Shown here: piece after piece, positions 8,460 to 19,900 of the stretch
Numbering within the stretch: the first letter of the stretch is position 1
How the letters are laid out: each line of letters starts with the position of its first letter
NCBI RefSeq assembly: GCF_900113735.1
Contig: NZ_FOQM01000023.1
Location: forward strand, 62,001 to 126,000
DNA: 64,000 bases
Direction: 5' to 3'
Source: Bradyrhizobium sp. Gha
GTDB taxonomy: Bacteria > Pseudomonadota > Alphaproteobacteria > Rhizobiales > Xanthobacteraceae
Notes under the pieces: model-generated
The model's database searches: none
What the model was told of the DNA's origin: nothing
What the model saw: only the letters and a program-made list of their open reading frames with translations
Program-made: the position numbers and the translations under genes

Positions 8460-9524
8460 ATGAAGCTCGACAGACGCGAACTTCTCCTCGGCAGCGCCGC
8501 CACGCTCGCGGCGGGCGCATCGGCATCGGCCGTGCCGGCATCGAAACTTGCGCAGCGCCGTCCAGGTTTCGGCGCGGCCGCGACGCTATTGGATTTGCAA
8601 GCCGATCCGCGCCTCGGCGAAGCCATCAGCACCTATTGCACGCAGGTGGTGCCGGTGCAGGAGCTGAAATGGCCGATGCTGCGGCCGGACGCGCACACCT
8701 TCGCTTTCGAGCGCGCCGACGCGATCTATGATTTCGCCCGGACGAACGACATGACCATGCGCGGCCATGCGCTGGCCTGGTATGCCGACATTCCGGACTG
8801 GACCAAGCAGATCAAGGATTCGAAGAGCGTCGAGCGCACCTACGTCGACCACATCAACACCGTCGTGTCCTACTACAAGGACAAGCTGACCTCGTGGGAC
8901 GTCGTCAACGAGCCCATCCCTGACGATCCCAAGAGCGTCAAGGACCGGCGTGACACGTTCTGGACCCAGCATCTCGGCGATCGCTGGATTCCGCTGGCGT
9001 TCCGCACGGCCGCAGCAGCCGATCCCTACGTCAAGCTCGCGATCAACGAATACGACATCGAATCGGCGAAAGACTCGTTCGTCGCCAAGCGCGCCGCCTA
9101 CCGCAACCTCATCATGGATCTGCTGGATCAGGGCGTCCCGCTGCACGCGGTCGGGCTGCAATCGCATCTGCATGCCGAACTCGAGATCGACACCCATGGG
9201 CTCGCCGAATTCGTCACCGAAGTTCGCTCGTGGGGCCTCGAGGTCTTCGTTACCGAGCTCGACGTCGACGACCAGAAGCTGACGGGAAGTCCCGCGGAGC
9301 GCGACGCCATCGTCGCCAAGCGCGTCGACGATCTCCTGACCGCGATCTCGACCAGCGGACCGGTCCGCTCGATCCTGACCTGGGGCATCTCCGACCGCTA
9401 CTGCTGGATCAACGCCATGTTCAAGCGTCCGGACAAGCAGCCGAGCCGACCGCTGCCACTCGATGGCGAGTTCAAGCCGAAACCGTTCATGGATGTCATC
9501 AGCAAGTTCGCGAAGGACGCGTGA
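8460..9524 (+). CDS. Exported GH10 endo-1,4-beta-xylanase-like glycoside hydrolase
   Basis: Hydrolyses beta-1,4-xylan or a related beta-glycan outside the cytoplasm. From the ATG at 8460 it is 354 residues and begins with a twin-arginine signal (DRRELLLGSAATLAAGASAS); an upstream ATG at 8424 would put 12 residues before it. GH10 landmarks: RGHALAWYADIPDW in the first half, acid/base Glu151 in WDVVNEPI, and nucleophile Glu266 in EVFVTELDVDD. The late WGISDRYCWI segment is the conserved substrate-binding tryptophan strand. No carbohydrate-binding module is attached. It follows the glycosyltransferase by about 100 bases on the same strand and ends exactly where the convergent methyltransferase ends. 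Confidence 0.92.
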   Translation: MKLDRRELLLGSAATLAAGASASAVPASKLAQRRPGFGAAATLLDLQADPRLGEAISTYCTQVVPVQELKWPMLRPDAHTFAFERADAIYDFARTNDMTMRGHALAWYADIPDWTKQIKDSKSVERTYVDHINTVVSYYKDKLTSWDVVNEPIPDDPKSVKDRRDTFWTQHLGDRWIPLAFRTAAAADPYVKLAINEYDIESAKDSFVAKRAAYRNLIMDLLDQGVPLHAVGLQSHLHAELEIDTHGLAEFVTEVRSWGLEVFVTELDVDDQKLTGSPAERDAIVAKRVDDLLTAISTSGPVRSILTWGISDRYCWINAMFKRPDKQPSRPLPLDGEFKPKPFMDVISKFAKDA

Positions 9525-10319
9525 TCAATCATCCGACGGCAGTCCCTGCGCGATGCCGCGAAAGCGCAGCGGCGCCAGCGCGGAGGCGCGCTGCCACCAA
9601 TCGGCGACGCGATCGTCGAGCGCGGTGAGCCCGCGGCCCTGGCCGGGGAATATCCGGATCTGCTGCACCGCTTCGGCCTCGAACCCCTTGCCCTTGCGCG
9701 TGATCTTGAGCGCGGCGCCTTCGCGGTCGCGCTGCGTCAGCGGCACCAGCAGGCGACCGCGCGGGCGGAGCGAGGCAAGCCAGAGCGGATGCGGATGCGA
9801 GAACCCGGCGTGCACGATGATGATGTCGGCCGGCTCGCTGATGTCGCGGCAGCCGTCGCCGTTGATGACCTCTACATTAGAATAGGCGCGAAGGTATGCC
9901 GCGGCGCGCGATGCGAGCCGCGCGTTGCATTCGATGGCCTGCACCTTCCCCTTCGGCCCCACGATCTGCGAGAGGATCGCCGAGAAATAGCCGAGCCCGC
10001 AACCGATCTGGACCACACGGTCCTTCTCGCGGATCGTCAGCACTTCGATGAAGTGCGCCCATAGGCTCGGCAAACCCGTGTCGAGCTTGCGGCGCGCGTC
10101 GATCGCGACCAGCACATTGTCGTAGAGATGGATGGGATCGGCGTCGGACGTCAGGCGGTAGCTGCGCGCTGCCTCGCTCTTGATGCGCCACGGCCCTTTC
10201 GCCAGAAAATCCTCGCGCGGCACCGTCGCAAGGGCATTCAGCAGGCGTGGCGAGGCAATCCGCTCCCGCTTTGCAATCAGCGCGACATAGCGTGCACGCG
10301 CCGCGGAGAGGTCGCTCAT
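9525..10319 (-). CDS. Protein-L-isoaspartate O-methyltransferase-like SAM methyltransferase
   Basis: 264 residues with the PCMT layout: an N-terminal helical region (NALATVPREDFLAKG) and a Rossmann SAM-binding site at VVQIGCGLGYFSAIL, followed by the acidic strand VQAIECN. In true PCMT the glycine loop is usually preceded by an acidic residue (LEIGTGSGY), and here it is Gln (VQIGCGLGY). The family's typical LTxPYIVA-type catalytic segment is not obvious; DADPIHLYDNVLVAID occupies that place. It may therefore be a PCMT-fold enzyme with another substrate. The start overlaps the stop of the upstream cyclase gene by ATGA (10316-10319), so the two are co-translated. Confidence 0.83.
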   Translation of the reverse strand: MSDLSAARARYVALIAKRERIASPRLLNALATVPREDFLAKGPWRIKSEAARSYRLTSDADPIHLYDNVLVAIDARRKLDTGLPSLWAHFIEVLTIREKDRVVQIGCGLGYFSAILSQIVGPKGKVQAIECNARLASRAAAYLRAYSNVEVINGDGCRDISEPADIIIVHAGFSHPHPLWLASLRPRGRLLVPLTQRDREGAALKITRKGKGFEAEAVQQIRIFPGQGRGLTALDDRVADWWQRASALAPLRFRGIAQGLPSDD

Positions 10320-13300
10320 TTCACCGGATCTGCCTGCGGACGAGCCGGCATGTCACCACCGAGCTCGTGCACGAGCTGCATCGCGAGCTTGAGGTCCGGC
10401 GTCAGGAATCCCTCGTTGAACTTGCCGACGATCGGCAGCAGCAGAAGGCTGGCATGTTCGCGCTTGCCCGATTCGTGCGACAGCCGCGCGAGACTCACGG
10501 CGGTTCTGAGCTCCCAGGACAACGCACCCTGCTTGCGCGCCGTCTCCAGCGACAGATCAAACAGATCTTCGGCCTCCTGCACCGAGACCTGATTGCCGTC
10601 CGACATGGTGATCTCGCCCTGCAGGCGATAGACCTCGGCGAGATAGGAGTGATCACCGGTCCGTCTTGCGGTTGCAAGCGCACCGTCCAGCGCGCGCAAC
10701 GCAGCCTCGCGCATGCCGACCTTGGCATAGGCTTCCGCGAGCAGGCAGCGGAACCAGCAGCCGGCGAGCCAGGAATCCATCGCCTCATATTCGTCGAGGC
10801 CGACGCGCATCTGGCTGATACCCTCGTCGGCCTCGCCGAGCTGGGTCAGCGCCCAGCCGCGCAGGATCGCGGCCTGCTGCTTCCAGTGCAGGAAATTGTG
10901 CTCGGTGGCGATGATCATGGCGCGGTTGGCGTGGTCGCGCGTGCCCTCGATATCGCGCAGATGCTGGCAGAGATAGGCGCCGAACACCAACGCGAAGGCG
11001 AGCGAGAAGGGATGGCGGATCTTCTCCGCAAGCAGGATCGCCTGCTCGCTGTGCTGGCGCGCCGCGTCGGGCCGGCCAAGGAACCAGAGGAGATAGCCGA
11101 GATAGGACAGCGAAACGACGCCTGGATCCGTGCCGTGACGCTCCATCAGGTCGGAGTGCAGATCGGGACTGTAGAGATCGATGCACCGATTCAGATGATG
11201 CTGCGCCGCGGCGAAGCGGCCGCGGTAAAGCATGGTCATCGCGATCGAGCGGTGCGCCTCGATCAGATAGCCGGTTTGCTGCGGCGGTTCCGTCCGCTCC
11301 TTGAGCCGCTCCCGCTTGGCGAATTTCAACAGCTCGACGCTGAGGTCGTGCGCGCGGGTCAGATCGGCGCGGATGAAATGGCAGACCCAGAGCCCGCGGG
11401 TCGCGGCAAAAGCCTTTTCGTCGTCATCGAGCTGCTGGCCGAGCTCGAGCGCGCGGATATAGTTCTCCTCGACCTCCTGCACGGCATAGCCCTTGGCGGC
11501 GATCAGCGCGTTGCCCAGCGCGATCCGCAGCTCGAGCTCCATCTCGTCGGCGCCCTGCATCCGTGCATTGGCCTGCACGACGCTGAGGCCGCGGCGGAGA
11601 TGGCCGATCGCCTCGAGATTGGCGCCGCTCTTGGCCGCCTGCTTGCCGGCCTTGAGCCAGAAGCTCGCGGCGCCCTCGCTCTGACCGGACTCGGTCAGAT
11701 GATGGGCGAGCAGCTCCGGCTCGCGCTCGGTCTTCTCCGGATACATTTCGGCGAGAACATGCGCGATGCTGGCGTGCAGCTTGCGCCGCTCGCTGTGCAA
11801 CAGGCTCGCATGGGCTGCGTTCTGGATCATCACGTGCTTGAAGGAGTAGAGCGCATCGGGCGGATGGCCGCGGCGCACGATCAGCCCGGCCTCCTCCAGA
11901 TGAGCGAGCGCCGCCTCGATCTGCTCCGCCGGCGTGTTGGCGACTGCGTGCAGGGTCTCGTAGGAAAATTCGCGACCGATGGTGGCGCCGATCTGTGCGA
12001 TCCGCTTGAACGGCCCCATCCGGTCCAGACGCGCCATCAGCGAGTCCGTCAACGTCGCCGGGATCGCGAGCTGCCGCCATGGGCCCGACAGCACGTAGCG
12101 CCCGTGGCGTTCGGTCAGGAGGTTGGATTCGAGTACCGTCTTGGTCAGCTCCTCCAGAAACAACGGCACGCCGTCGGTCTTGACGATGATCTCCTCCACG
12201 ACTTCCTTGGGAAGCTCGCGGCCTGCAACGCGCTCGACCAGCGTCGTGCGCAGCGGCCGGCTCAGCCGGTTCAGCACCAGCGTCGTGACATGCGAATGCG
12301 CGTTCCAACTCGGCTGGAATTCCGAGCGCGCGGTGATGATGGTCAGGATCGGCCGGTTCTGCACCCGGTCGACCAAGAGGTCCACCACCTCGCGCGAGGT
12401 CGGATCGATCCAGTGCAGATCCTCGAAGGCCATCACCAGCGGCATCTCGCGCGCGAGCCCCAAGAAGTGGTTGACCAGCGCAGCGACGGTCGCGTCCTTC
12501 TGCTGCTGCGGCGACAGGTCCAGCGGTGGATAGCGCTCCCCGGTCGGGATCGACAGGAGCGCGGCAAACAGCGGCGCGACTTGCTCGATGTCACCATGCG
12601 CAGCGGCGATCGCATTCTCCAGGCTCGCCAGAGACAGCGCGGACACGTCCTCGCGATCGAGGCCGAGGGAGAATTTCAGCTGTTCGACGAACGGATAGAA
12701 AGCGGTGGACGTGTAATAGGGGGAGCACTGGAACGAGACCTGTCCATGCCGGTCGCCTGCGATCCGCTCGAAAATCTCCTGGATGATGCGCGACTTGCCG
12801 ATGCCGGGCTCGCCGAACTTGACGACGACCTGGCCGTCGCCGTCCTTGACCTGCTGCCAGCGTCCCATCAGCAGCGCGATTTCCTCCTCGCGATTGACCA
12901 GCGGGGTCAGCCGCGTGCCCATGGCGGCGGCAAAGCGGGTCTCCACCCGCGTGGCGCGCATGACGTGCCAGGCCTGGGTCTTTTCCGAGATGCCCTTCAA
13001 TGAATGAGCGCCGAGATTGCGATAATCGAACTTGCCCTTCAGCAAGGATTGCGTCGAGCTCGAGATCACGACGCCGTTGGGCGGCGCCAGCGCCTGCAGG
13101 CGCGCGGCAAGATTCACCGTCTCGCCGACCGCTGAATCGCGCTCTTCGGTGCCCTGACCCACGAGGTCGCCGACCACGACGAGGCCGGTCGCTATTCCGA
13201 TGCGAACGGCGGGCGCGTGACTGAGCGCCCCGCGCGGCTCGATCGCACGAGCTGTCGACAATGCCCGTACGATCTCGAGGCCAGCGCGCACCGCGCGCTC

Positions 13301-13780
13301 GGCGTCGTCCTCATGCGCGGTTGGGTAGCCGAAATAGACCAGGATGCCGTCACCCACGAACCGCGCGGCGAAACCTTCGTAATGCTTGACCACGCGCACG
13401 CAGGTCTCGCGGAAGCTCGCAATCATGTCGCGCACGTCTTCGGGGTCGAACTGGGCGGACAGCGCGGTGGAATCCACCATGTCGCAGAACATGGTGGTGA
13501 GCTGACGCCGCTCGGCGCCGACCTCCGCACGGGTCTGCGGGCGTGGGGCTGCGGCCGGCATCTCCGCCGTCTCGGCCCGCATCAGCGCGGCCATTGCCCG
13601 TTGCAGCCGCTTGCGATCGCCGAGTGGCAGTCCAAGCTCGGCAAGGTCGGCCTCGGTCAGATCCGCCATGACGTCGAGATCGAGGCGATGTTGCGCGAAC
13701 AGATCGGTGTAGTGGCCGAGGCCGACGCCTTCGAGCCAGCTCTTCAACCCGACTTCCGTCCCCGGCTCTTTCTCCAGCAT
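10316..13780 (-). CDS. SAM domain / class III nucleotide cyclase / AAA ATPase / TPR signalling protein
   Basis: 1154 residues, cytoplasmic, no membrane segments seen. Domains in order: a SAM-type domain (about 15-65, with YTDLFAQHRLDLDVMADLTE); a class III cyclase domain (about 90-270) starting RRQLTTMFCDMVDSTALSAQ with a metal-binding Asp and a second Asp in RFVGDGILVYFG; a STAND/AAA region with Walker A FGEPGIGKSR and Walker B-like MAFEDLHWIDPTS; then a long alpha-helical TPR-like C-terminus (about 700-1130). This architecture is common in Bradyrhizobium and mycobacteria. The cyclase core suggests cAMP production, while the AAA/TPR part probably senses or scaffolds. It is divergent from the NRPS gene (136 bases between) and coupled to the PCMT-like gene. 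Ligand and output are unknown. Confidence 0.9.
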   Translation of the reverse strand: MLEKEPGTEVGLKSWLEGVGLGHYTDLFAQHRLDLDVMADLTEADLAELGLPLGDRKRLQRAMAALMRAETAEMPAAAPRPQTRAEVGAERRQLTTMFCDMVDSTALSAQFDPEDVRDMIASFRETCVRVVKHYEGFAARFVGDGILVYFGYPTAHEDDAERAVRAGLEIVRALSTARAIEPRGALSHAPAVRIGIATGLVVVGDLVGQGTEERDSAVGETVNLAARLQALAPPNGVVISSSTQSLLKGKFDYRNLGAHSLKGISEKTQAWHVMRATRVETRFAAAMGTRLTPLVNREEEIALLMGRWQQVKDGDGQVVVKFGEPGIGKSRIIQEIFERIAGDRHGQVSFQCSPYYTSTAFYPFVEQLKFSLGLDREDVSALSLASLENAIAAAHGDIEQVAPLFAALLSIPTGERYPPLDLSPQQQKDATVAALVNHFLGLAREMPLVMAFEDLHWIDPTSREVVDLLVDRVQNRPILTIITARSEFQPSWNAHSHVTTLVLNRLSRPLRTTLVERVAGRELPKEVVEEIIVKTDGVPLFLEELTKTVLESNLLTERHGRYVLSGPWRQLAIPATLTDSLMARLDRMGPFKRIAQIGATIGREFSYETLHAVANTPAEQIEAALAHLEEAGLIVRRGHPPDALYSFKHVMIQNAAHASLLHSERRKLHASIAHVLAEMYPEKTEREPELLAHHLTESGQSEGAASFWLKAGKQAAKSGANLEAIGHLRRGLSVVQANARMQGADEMELELRIALGNALIAAKGYAVQEVEENYIRALELGQQLDDDEKAFAATRGLWVCHFIRADLTRAHDLSVELLKFAKRERLKERTEPPQQTGYLIEAHRSIAMTMLYRGRFAAAQHHLNRCIDLYSPDLHSDLMERHGTDPGVVSLSYLGYLLWFLGRPDAARQHSEQAILLAEKIRHPFSLAFALVFGAYLCQHLRDIEGTRDHANRAMIIATEHNFLHWKQQAAILRGWALTQLGEADEGISQMRVGLDEYEAMDSWLAGCWFRCLLAEAYAKVGMREAALRALDGALATARRTGDHSYLAEVYRLQGEITMSDGNQVSVQEAEDLFDLSLETARKQGALSWELRTAVSLARLSHESGKREHASLLLLPIVGKFNEGFLTPDLKLAMQLVHELGGDMPARPQADPVK

Positions 13781-13916
13781 GGTGATTCCACCCCGACACG
13801 CCCTCCGCCGAAGGGCTTAAGGTCCCTCAACCACAGATTTTGGGGCCTAAACTTCACCTCAGACTGGACGCGTTCCCTAACTCCAGGGAAGAATAGCCCA
13901 ATCGGATCAAAAGGAA

Positions 13917-16900
13917 ATGGCATTGTCGGGAATTGCATCCGGAGCGGCAGACGGAATGGACGGCGCGAGCGCCGAAACCGAGATCTTTGCCGATCTCGGC
14001 CGCGGTCTCGCCTTCCATGCGCGAACGATAGGCGCGGCGCCTGCTCTGCTCGCGCCCGGCCGGTCACCGCTGACTTATGGCGCGCTCGGCACTCGGATCG
14101 AGCACCTCGTCCAGACGCTGCGCGGGGTCGGCATTGCGCCTGCCGACCGGATTGCCGTCGCGCTCCCGCGCGGGGCTGACAGCGCACTGGCCTTGATTGC
14201 CGTCGCATCGGCCTGCGCTTGCGTCCCCATCAACCCGGACCTGACGGCCGACGAGTTGCAGCGGTATTTCAGCGAGCTGAAGCTGACGGCGCTGGTCACG
14301 CGGGCCGACATGAACTCGGCGAGTCGCGACGTTGCCAGGGCACTCGATATCGCAGTCATCGACTTCGTGCCGGGACCGGAGACGGATCTCGGGGGCTGCG
14401 AATTCATCGGCCCGACGATCGGTCCGGCCTGCACGAGCGGCGCGGCATGCGCCGACGATGATGCGTTCATCCTGCTGACGTCGGGCACGGCGGCACGGCC
14501 GAAAATGGTGCCGCTGACACACCGCAATGTGTGCCTGTCCGCACAGAATGCCGGTCGCGTATTGTCGCTCGCCCGGCACGATCGCCTGCTCAACGTCCTG
14601 CCGCTGTTTCACGCTCACGGCCTGATCTCCGGCCTGCTGACAGCGCTGGCCGCGGGCTCCAGCGTGATCGTGACCGGCGGCTTCGATGCACCGTCCTTCT
14701 TCGGCTGGATGCGGGACCTGCAGCCAACCTGGTACACGGCGGTACCGACCATTCATCGCGCGCTGCTGACGGCCGCCGAAGCGAACCCGAACCGCGCCCG
14801 GTCGTCCTCGTTGCGCGTGATCCGCTCGGCCTCATCCTCGCTGGCGCCGGCCATTCTCAATGGGCTGGAGGCGACGTTCGGCGTGCCCGTCCTGGAAACC
14901 TATGGCATGACGGAAGCGGCCTCGCAGATTGCCGCCAATCCGTTCGAGCTGCGCAAGATCGGCTCGGTTGGCCGCGCCGCAGGTCCTGAGATCGCGATCA
15001 TGGATGATGCTGGCCGCACGCTTGCACACGGCGAGCGTGGCGAAATCATGCTGCGCGGACCGAATATGAGCCGCGGTTATCATAATGACGAGGCGGCGAC
15101 GCAGGCCGCTTTCCGCAACGGCTGGTTCCGGACCGGTGATCTCGGCTATCTCGATGCCGACGGCTATCTCTTCATCGTTGGCCGCATCAAGGATGTCATC
15201 AACCGCGGCGGCCAGAAAGTCTCTCCGCTGGAGGTTGAGGAGGTGCTGCTGGCCCATCCGGCGGTGCTGGAAGCCGGCGTCTTCGCTATTCCCCACGCGA
15301 AGCTCGGCGAGAACGTCGCCGCAGTCGTGGTGCTACGATCCAATTCCGAGGCGACGTCCGACCAATTACGCCAATTCGCGCGCAAACGCCTCGCCGCCTA
15401 CAAGGTGCCGAGCCTGATCCGCAGCGTGGCCGCGCTGCCGAAGGGCGCAAGCGGCAAGGTCAAGCGCAACGCGCTGGCCGAGCTGATTTCAGCGTCGGAT
15501 GACCACGAGACGCAACTGCCGCGCGGCGAACTGGAGACCCAGCTCGCGGACATCTGGGCCAGCCTGCTCGAGCTCCCGCAGGTCGGCGTTGATCAGGATG
15601 TCTTTGCGCTCGGCGCGGATTCGCTCGCGGTCACGCAGATGCGCTCGCGGCTGCGCGAGCACTTCAACGTCGACTTCTCCTTCGAGGACATTTTTGACTG
15701 TGCTACGGTCGGCGCGCTTGCGGCCCGGCTCGAAAACACTGCGCATCGCGATCCCTCGCTGCCGGCATGGCGTCAGGCGGCTTCCGAGGCAGATGCGCCG
15801 CTGTCGTTCCAGCAGCAGCGGATGTATGTGCTCTCGCGGCTCGACCGGACACGGTACAATTATAACGTGGTCGAGGTCGCGCTGCTCAGGGGCGAACTCG
15901 ACATTGCCGCGCTCCAGGCGAGCCTCGCGTCGATTTGCGAGCGCCACGAGGCGCTGCGCTCGGTCTTCGTCGAACGCGAGGGCGAGCCTGTGCAGCACGT
16001 GCTTCAGGCGCCGCCGCAATTCGAGCGGATCAAGTTGAGACCTTGCCCTCCGGATCGGCGGCCTGCGGTCGTCAGGCGCGAAGCCCTCCGGCTCGCGCAA
16101 TATGAGTTTGATCTCGCCCGCGAGCCGCCGCTGAAGGTCACGCTGCTCTCGTTCGACAAGTCAAGCCATGCGCTCGTCGTCAATGTGCATCACCTCGTCA
16201 CCGATGGCTGGTCGCAGCGCTTGTTCTGGGAGGCGCTTGCCGCCGGATATTCGGCCGCCCGCAAGGGAAGCGCTGCGGGGCTGCCTTCGCCCGGCTTTCA
16301 GTATCGCGATTTTGCACTCTGGCAGCAGGGTTGGGCGCAGACACCGGCCGCGAAAGAGCAGCTCGACTATTGGCGGACCCAGCTCGACGGCGTCACCACG
16401 CTGCCGTTGCGGACGGACCGGCCAAGGCCTGAAGTCTGGAGCGGCCGCGGAGCCCGTCATTATTTCGAGTTCACCAAGGCCCTTTCGGCCGACATACGCG
16501 CGCTAAGCCAGGACCAGGGCGTAACGCCTTTCATGGCGCTGCTCGCGGTGTTCCAGTGTCTGCTGTTCCGCCATACCGGGCACGAGGATGTCGCGACGGG
16601 TTCGCTCATTGCGAACCGCAACCAGATCGAGAGCGAGCGCCTGATCGGGCTGTTTGCGAACACGCTGGTTCTGCGCAACGATTTCGGCGGCGATCCGACC
16701 TTCGGCGAATTGCTGCGGCGGGTGCGGCAGGTCACTCTCGACGCCTACCGCAACCAGGACCTTCCGATCGAGGAGGTCCTGCGCGCGTTGCAGATCGCGC
16801 GAAGGAGCGATGGCAATCCGCTGTTCCGGATCATGTTCATCCTCCAGAACCCGTCGATCGAGGCCGCGCGCTTCCCCGGCCTGACGGCACGGCGGCTGGA

Positions 16901-19900
16901 AATCGACCCGGCAGTCGCACGCTTCGACATCACGCTCGAGCTGGTCGAAGCCGAGGGCCGCTTCAGCGGTTTCTTCGAATACGCCACCGATCTGTTCGAT
17001 GCAGGCACGATCGAGGGCATGGCAGATCAGTTCAAGACCTTGCTCAAGGCGGCCATCGCCAATCCCGAGCAGCGGATCACGCGCCTGCCTCTGCTCACCG
17101 ACGCCGAACGCCGGCGACTGCCTGCGAAAGGCCGTTCGGCTGATTTTGCGACGCGCGGCAATCTCTGCGAACGTTTCGATCAGCAGGCGAACGAGACGCC
17201 GAATGCCGTTGCTGTGTCCGACGGACTGTCGTCCCTGAGCTATCGCGAGCTGGTGCGCCGGAGCCAGGCGATCGCGCGCTGGTTGACGCGCGAAGGGCTC
17301 GGCACCGAGAGCGTGGTCGCCCTGCTCGCGGAGCGTGGGCCGAACCTGCTCGCCGCAATGATCGGCGTGCAGCGCGCAGGCGCGGCGTTCCTGAACCTCG
17401 ATCCCGAGCAGCCGCCGGCGAGGCTCGCAATCATCCTCGGATCGAGCGGCGCAAAGGTGCTGCTGACCGGACGCGCACAGTCCACCATCGCCGGCGCGCT
17501 GCTCGAGCCGCTGCCCGAGCGCATCCAGGTCGCCGAGCTGGAGGACGCAATCGCGCTCAACCTGATCAAGCCGACCCGCACGAGGAGGCGGACAAGCACG
17601 GGCCTTGCCTATCTGATCTACACGTCCGGCTCTTCCGGTACGCCGAAGGGCGTCATGATCGAGCAGCGCGGCCTGACGAATCATCTGGCGTCGCTGATTG
17701 CCGAGCTTGGCCTCACGGCCAAGGACGTGATCGCGCAGACCGCGCCGCAGAGTTTCGTGATCTCGGTCTGGCAGTTCCTCGCCGGTCCCATGACCGGCGC
17801 GCGCGTCCATGTCTGCGGCAACGCAGTCGTGCAGGACCCGATGCTGCTCGCGCGCGAGATCGAACGCGAGGGCATCACGGTGCTCGAGATCGTCCCTTCG
17901 CTGCTCCGCGTCATCCTCGAACGCCTCGACGAGGCGCCGATGCTGCGTGCTTTCGCGAAGCTCCGGCTGCTGATCTCGACGGGCGAGCCGCTGCCCGTCG
18001 ATCTCTGTCGCGCCTGGTTCGCCCGCTGCCCCAAGGTGCCGCTGATCAACGCCTATGGTGCGTCGGAATGTTCCGACGACGTCTCCCTGCACCGGCTGAC
18101 CCGGGCGCCGGACGCGGCGACCAGCAATGTCCCGGTCGGCGCCCCCCTGCCCAACACGCAGCTCTACGTACTTGATCATAACCTGGAGCCGCAGCCGGTC
18201 GGCGTGGTCGGAGAGCTCTGCATCGGCGGCGCCGGCGTTGGCCGCGGCTATGTCAACGATCCCGCGCAGAGCCGGCAGCGCTTCATCCCCGATCCGTTCG
18301 CGCGCGAGAAAGGCAGCCGGATGTACCGCACCGGCGACCTGGCCCGCCGCCGCGCCGACGGGACGATCGAATGCCTCGGCCGTGCCGACCTCCAGGTCAA
18401 GGTCCGCGGCTATCGGATCGAGCTCAAGGAGATCGAGGCAGCACTCGCCGACCACGCAAGCGTGCGCGCCGGCATCGTCGAGCCGCGGCGTGACGGCAAT
18501 GGCGATGTCAGGCTGATCGCCCATGTCGTCGCCAAATCCGGCAGCCAGGCCAGCGCCAACGAGCTGCGCGACTTCCTCAAAAGCCGGTTGCCAAGTCATG
18601 CGATCCCCTCGGCGTTCCTGTTCCTGGATCACGTTCCGCTCAATGCCCACGGCAAGCTCGATCGCTCCGCGCTGCTGGCACCCGCGCAACAGGAGGCCGC
18701 AGGCACTGAAGCCGCCGTGCCGGCCCGCCGCTTCACCGAAAAGGTGCTGTCCGACATTTGGATCGACCTGCTGAAGGTCGAGAGCATCGGTGTCACCGAC
18801 AATTTCTTCGACCTCGGCGGCCATTCGTTGCTGGCGGGCCAGGCGATGGCGCGCGTCGCCCGCGCACTCGGGGTCTCGCTGCCGATCAAGACCATCTTCG
18901 AGGCACCCACGATCGAGAAACTCGCCCGGCTGGTCGACGAGGCCGTGGCCATGAAACCGCAAAAGCCCGCGGCGGACGTCCCGCGCCTCGCTGAAAGCGG
19001 ACCTCCCGCGCCGTCGATTGCGCAGGACCAGATGATGCGGATCGAGCAGAACCTGCCCGGTCTGCCGCTGTTCAACCTGCCCTTCGCATTCCACCTCGAG
19101 GGCCCGATCGATCCGCGCAGGCTGGCGCAGGCCATCGACGACATCGTGCGCCGACACGAATCGCTGCGGACGGCCTTCGGCTGGAATGGCGGCGAGCCGG
19201 TCAGCCGCGTCGTCGCGCCCGCCGCGCTCGGGCCGGTCCTGACCGTCGAGACCATCGGCGACGGGCGACCGCATAACAACAAGCGGCGCAAGGCACTCGA
19301 GCTCAGGAAGCTCGAGCTCCTGATGACGCAGGAGACCTATACCCGGATCGACACTGCGCGAGCGCCGCTCCTGCGCGCACGGCTGCTGCGCTTTCACTCC
19401 GAGGATCACATCCTGCTGCTGACGCTGCACCATGCCATCGCCGATGGCTGGTCGGTCGGCGTGCTGTTCGAGGAATTGTCGAACTGCTATGCTGCGCTCG
19501 CGGGCCATCGGTCGGGACCTCCGCCAAGGACGCCGCTCGCGTTCTCCGACGTCGCCCGCTGGCAGCGCTGGTGGTGCGGCACCGAGGCGGCCCGCCGCCA
19601 GGCCGCGGACTGGGCCGAGAATCTGCGCGACGCAGCTCCCCTTTTTGACGGCGGAGCGCATCCGGGCGCATCGACCGGCCATCATCCGCTCAGCATGGCG
19701 CGTGAACTTGTCGCCGGGCTCACGGCCTATGCGCGCCAGCACAACGCCACGCTCTTCATGTCTCTGCTCACCGGCCTGAAGGTCCTGCTGCTGGCACGGA
19801 CTGGACGCACGGACATTTCAGTCGCCACAGCCATGGCCAACCGCGCCCAGCCGGACACCGAGCGGATCATCGGCCCGTTGGAGAACACCGTGATCGTCCG

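Noticed and set aside
10247..13003. Long plus-strand ORF (918 codons) opposite the cyclase gene
   Set aside because: It is antisense to a well-supported multi-domain protein and its translation is a low-complexity Arg/Gln/Ala/Asp mix with no recognised domain, as expected from GC-rich shadows.
16503..19742. Long minus-strand ORF (1079 codons) opposite the NRPS
   Set aside because: Antisense to clear A, T and C domains; no domain and no start signal.
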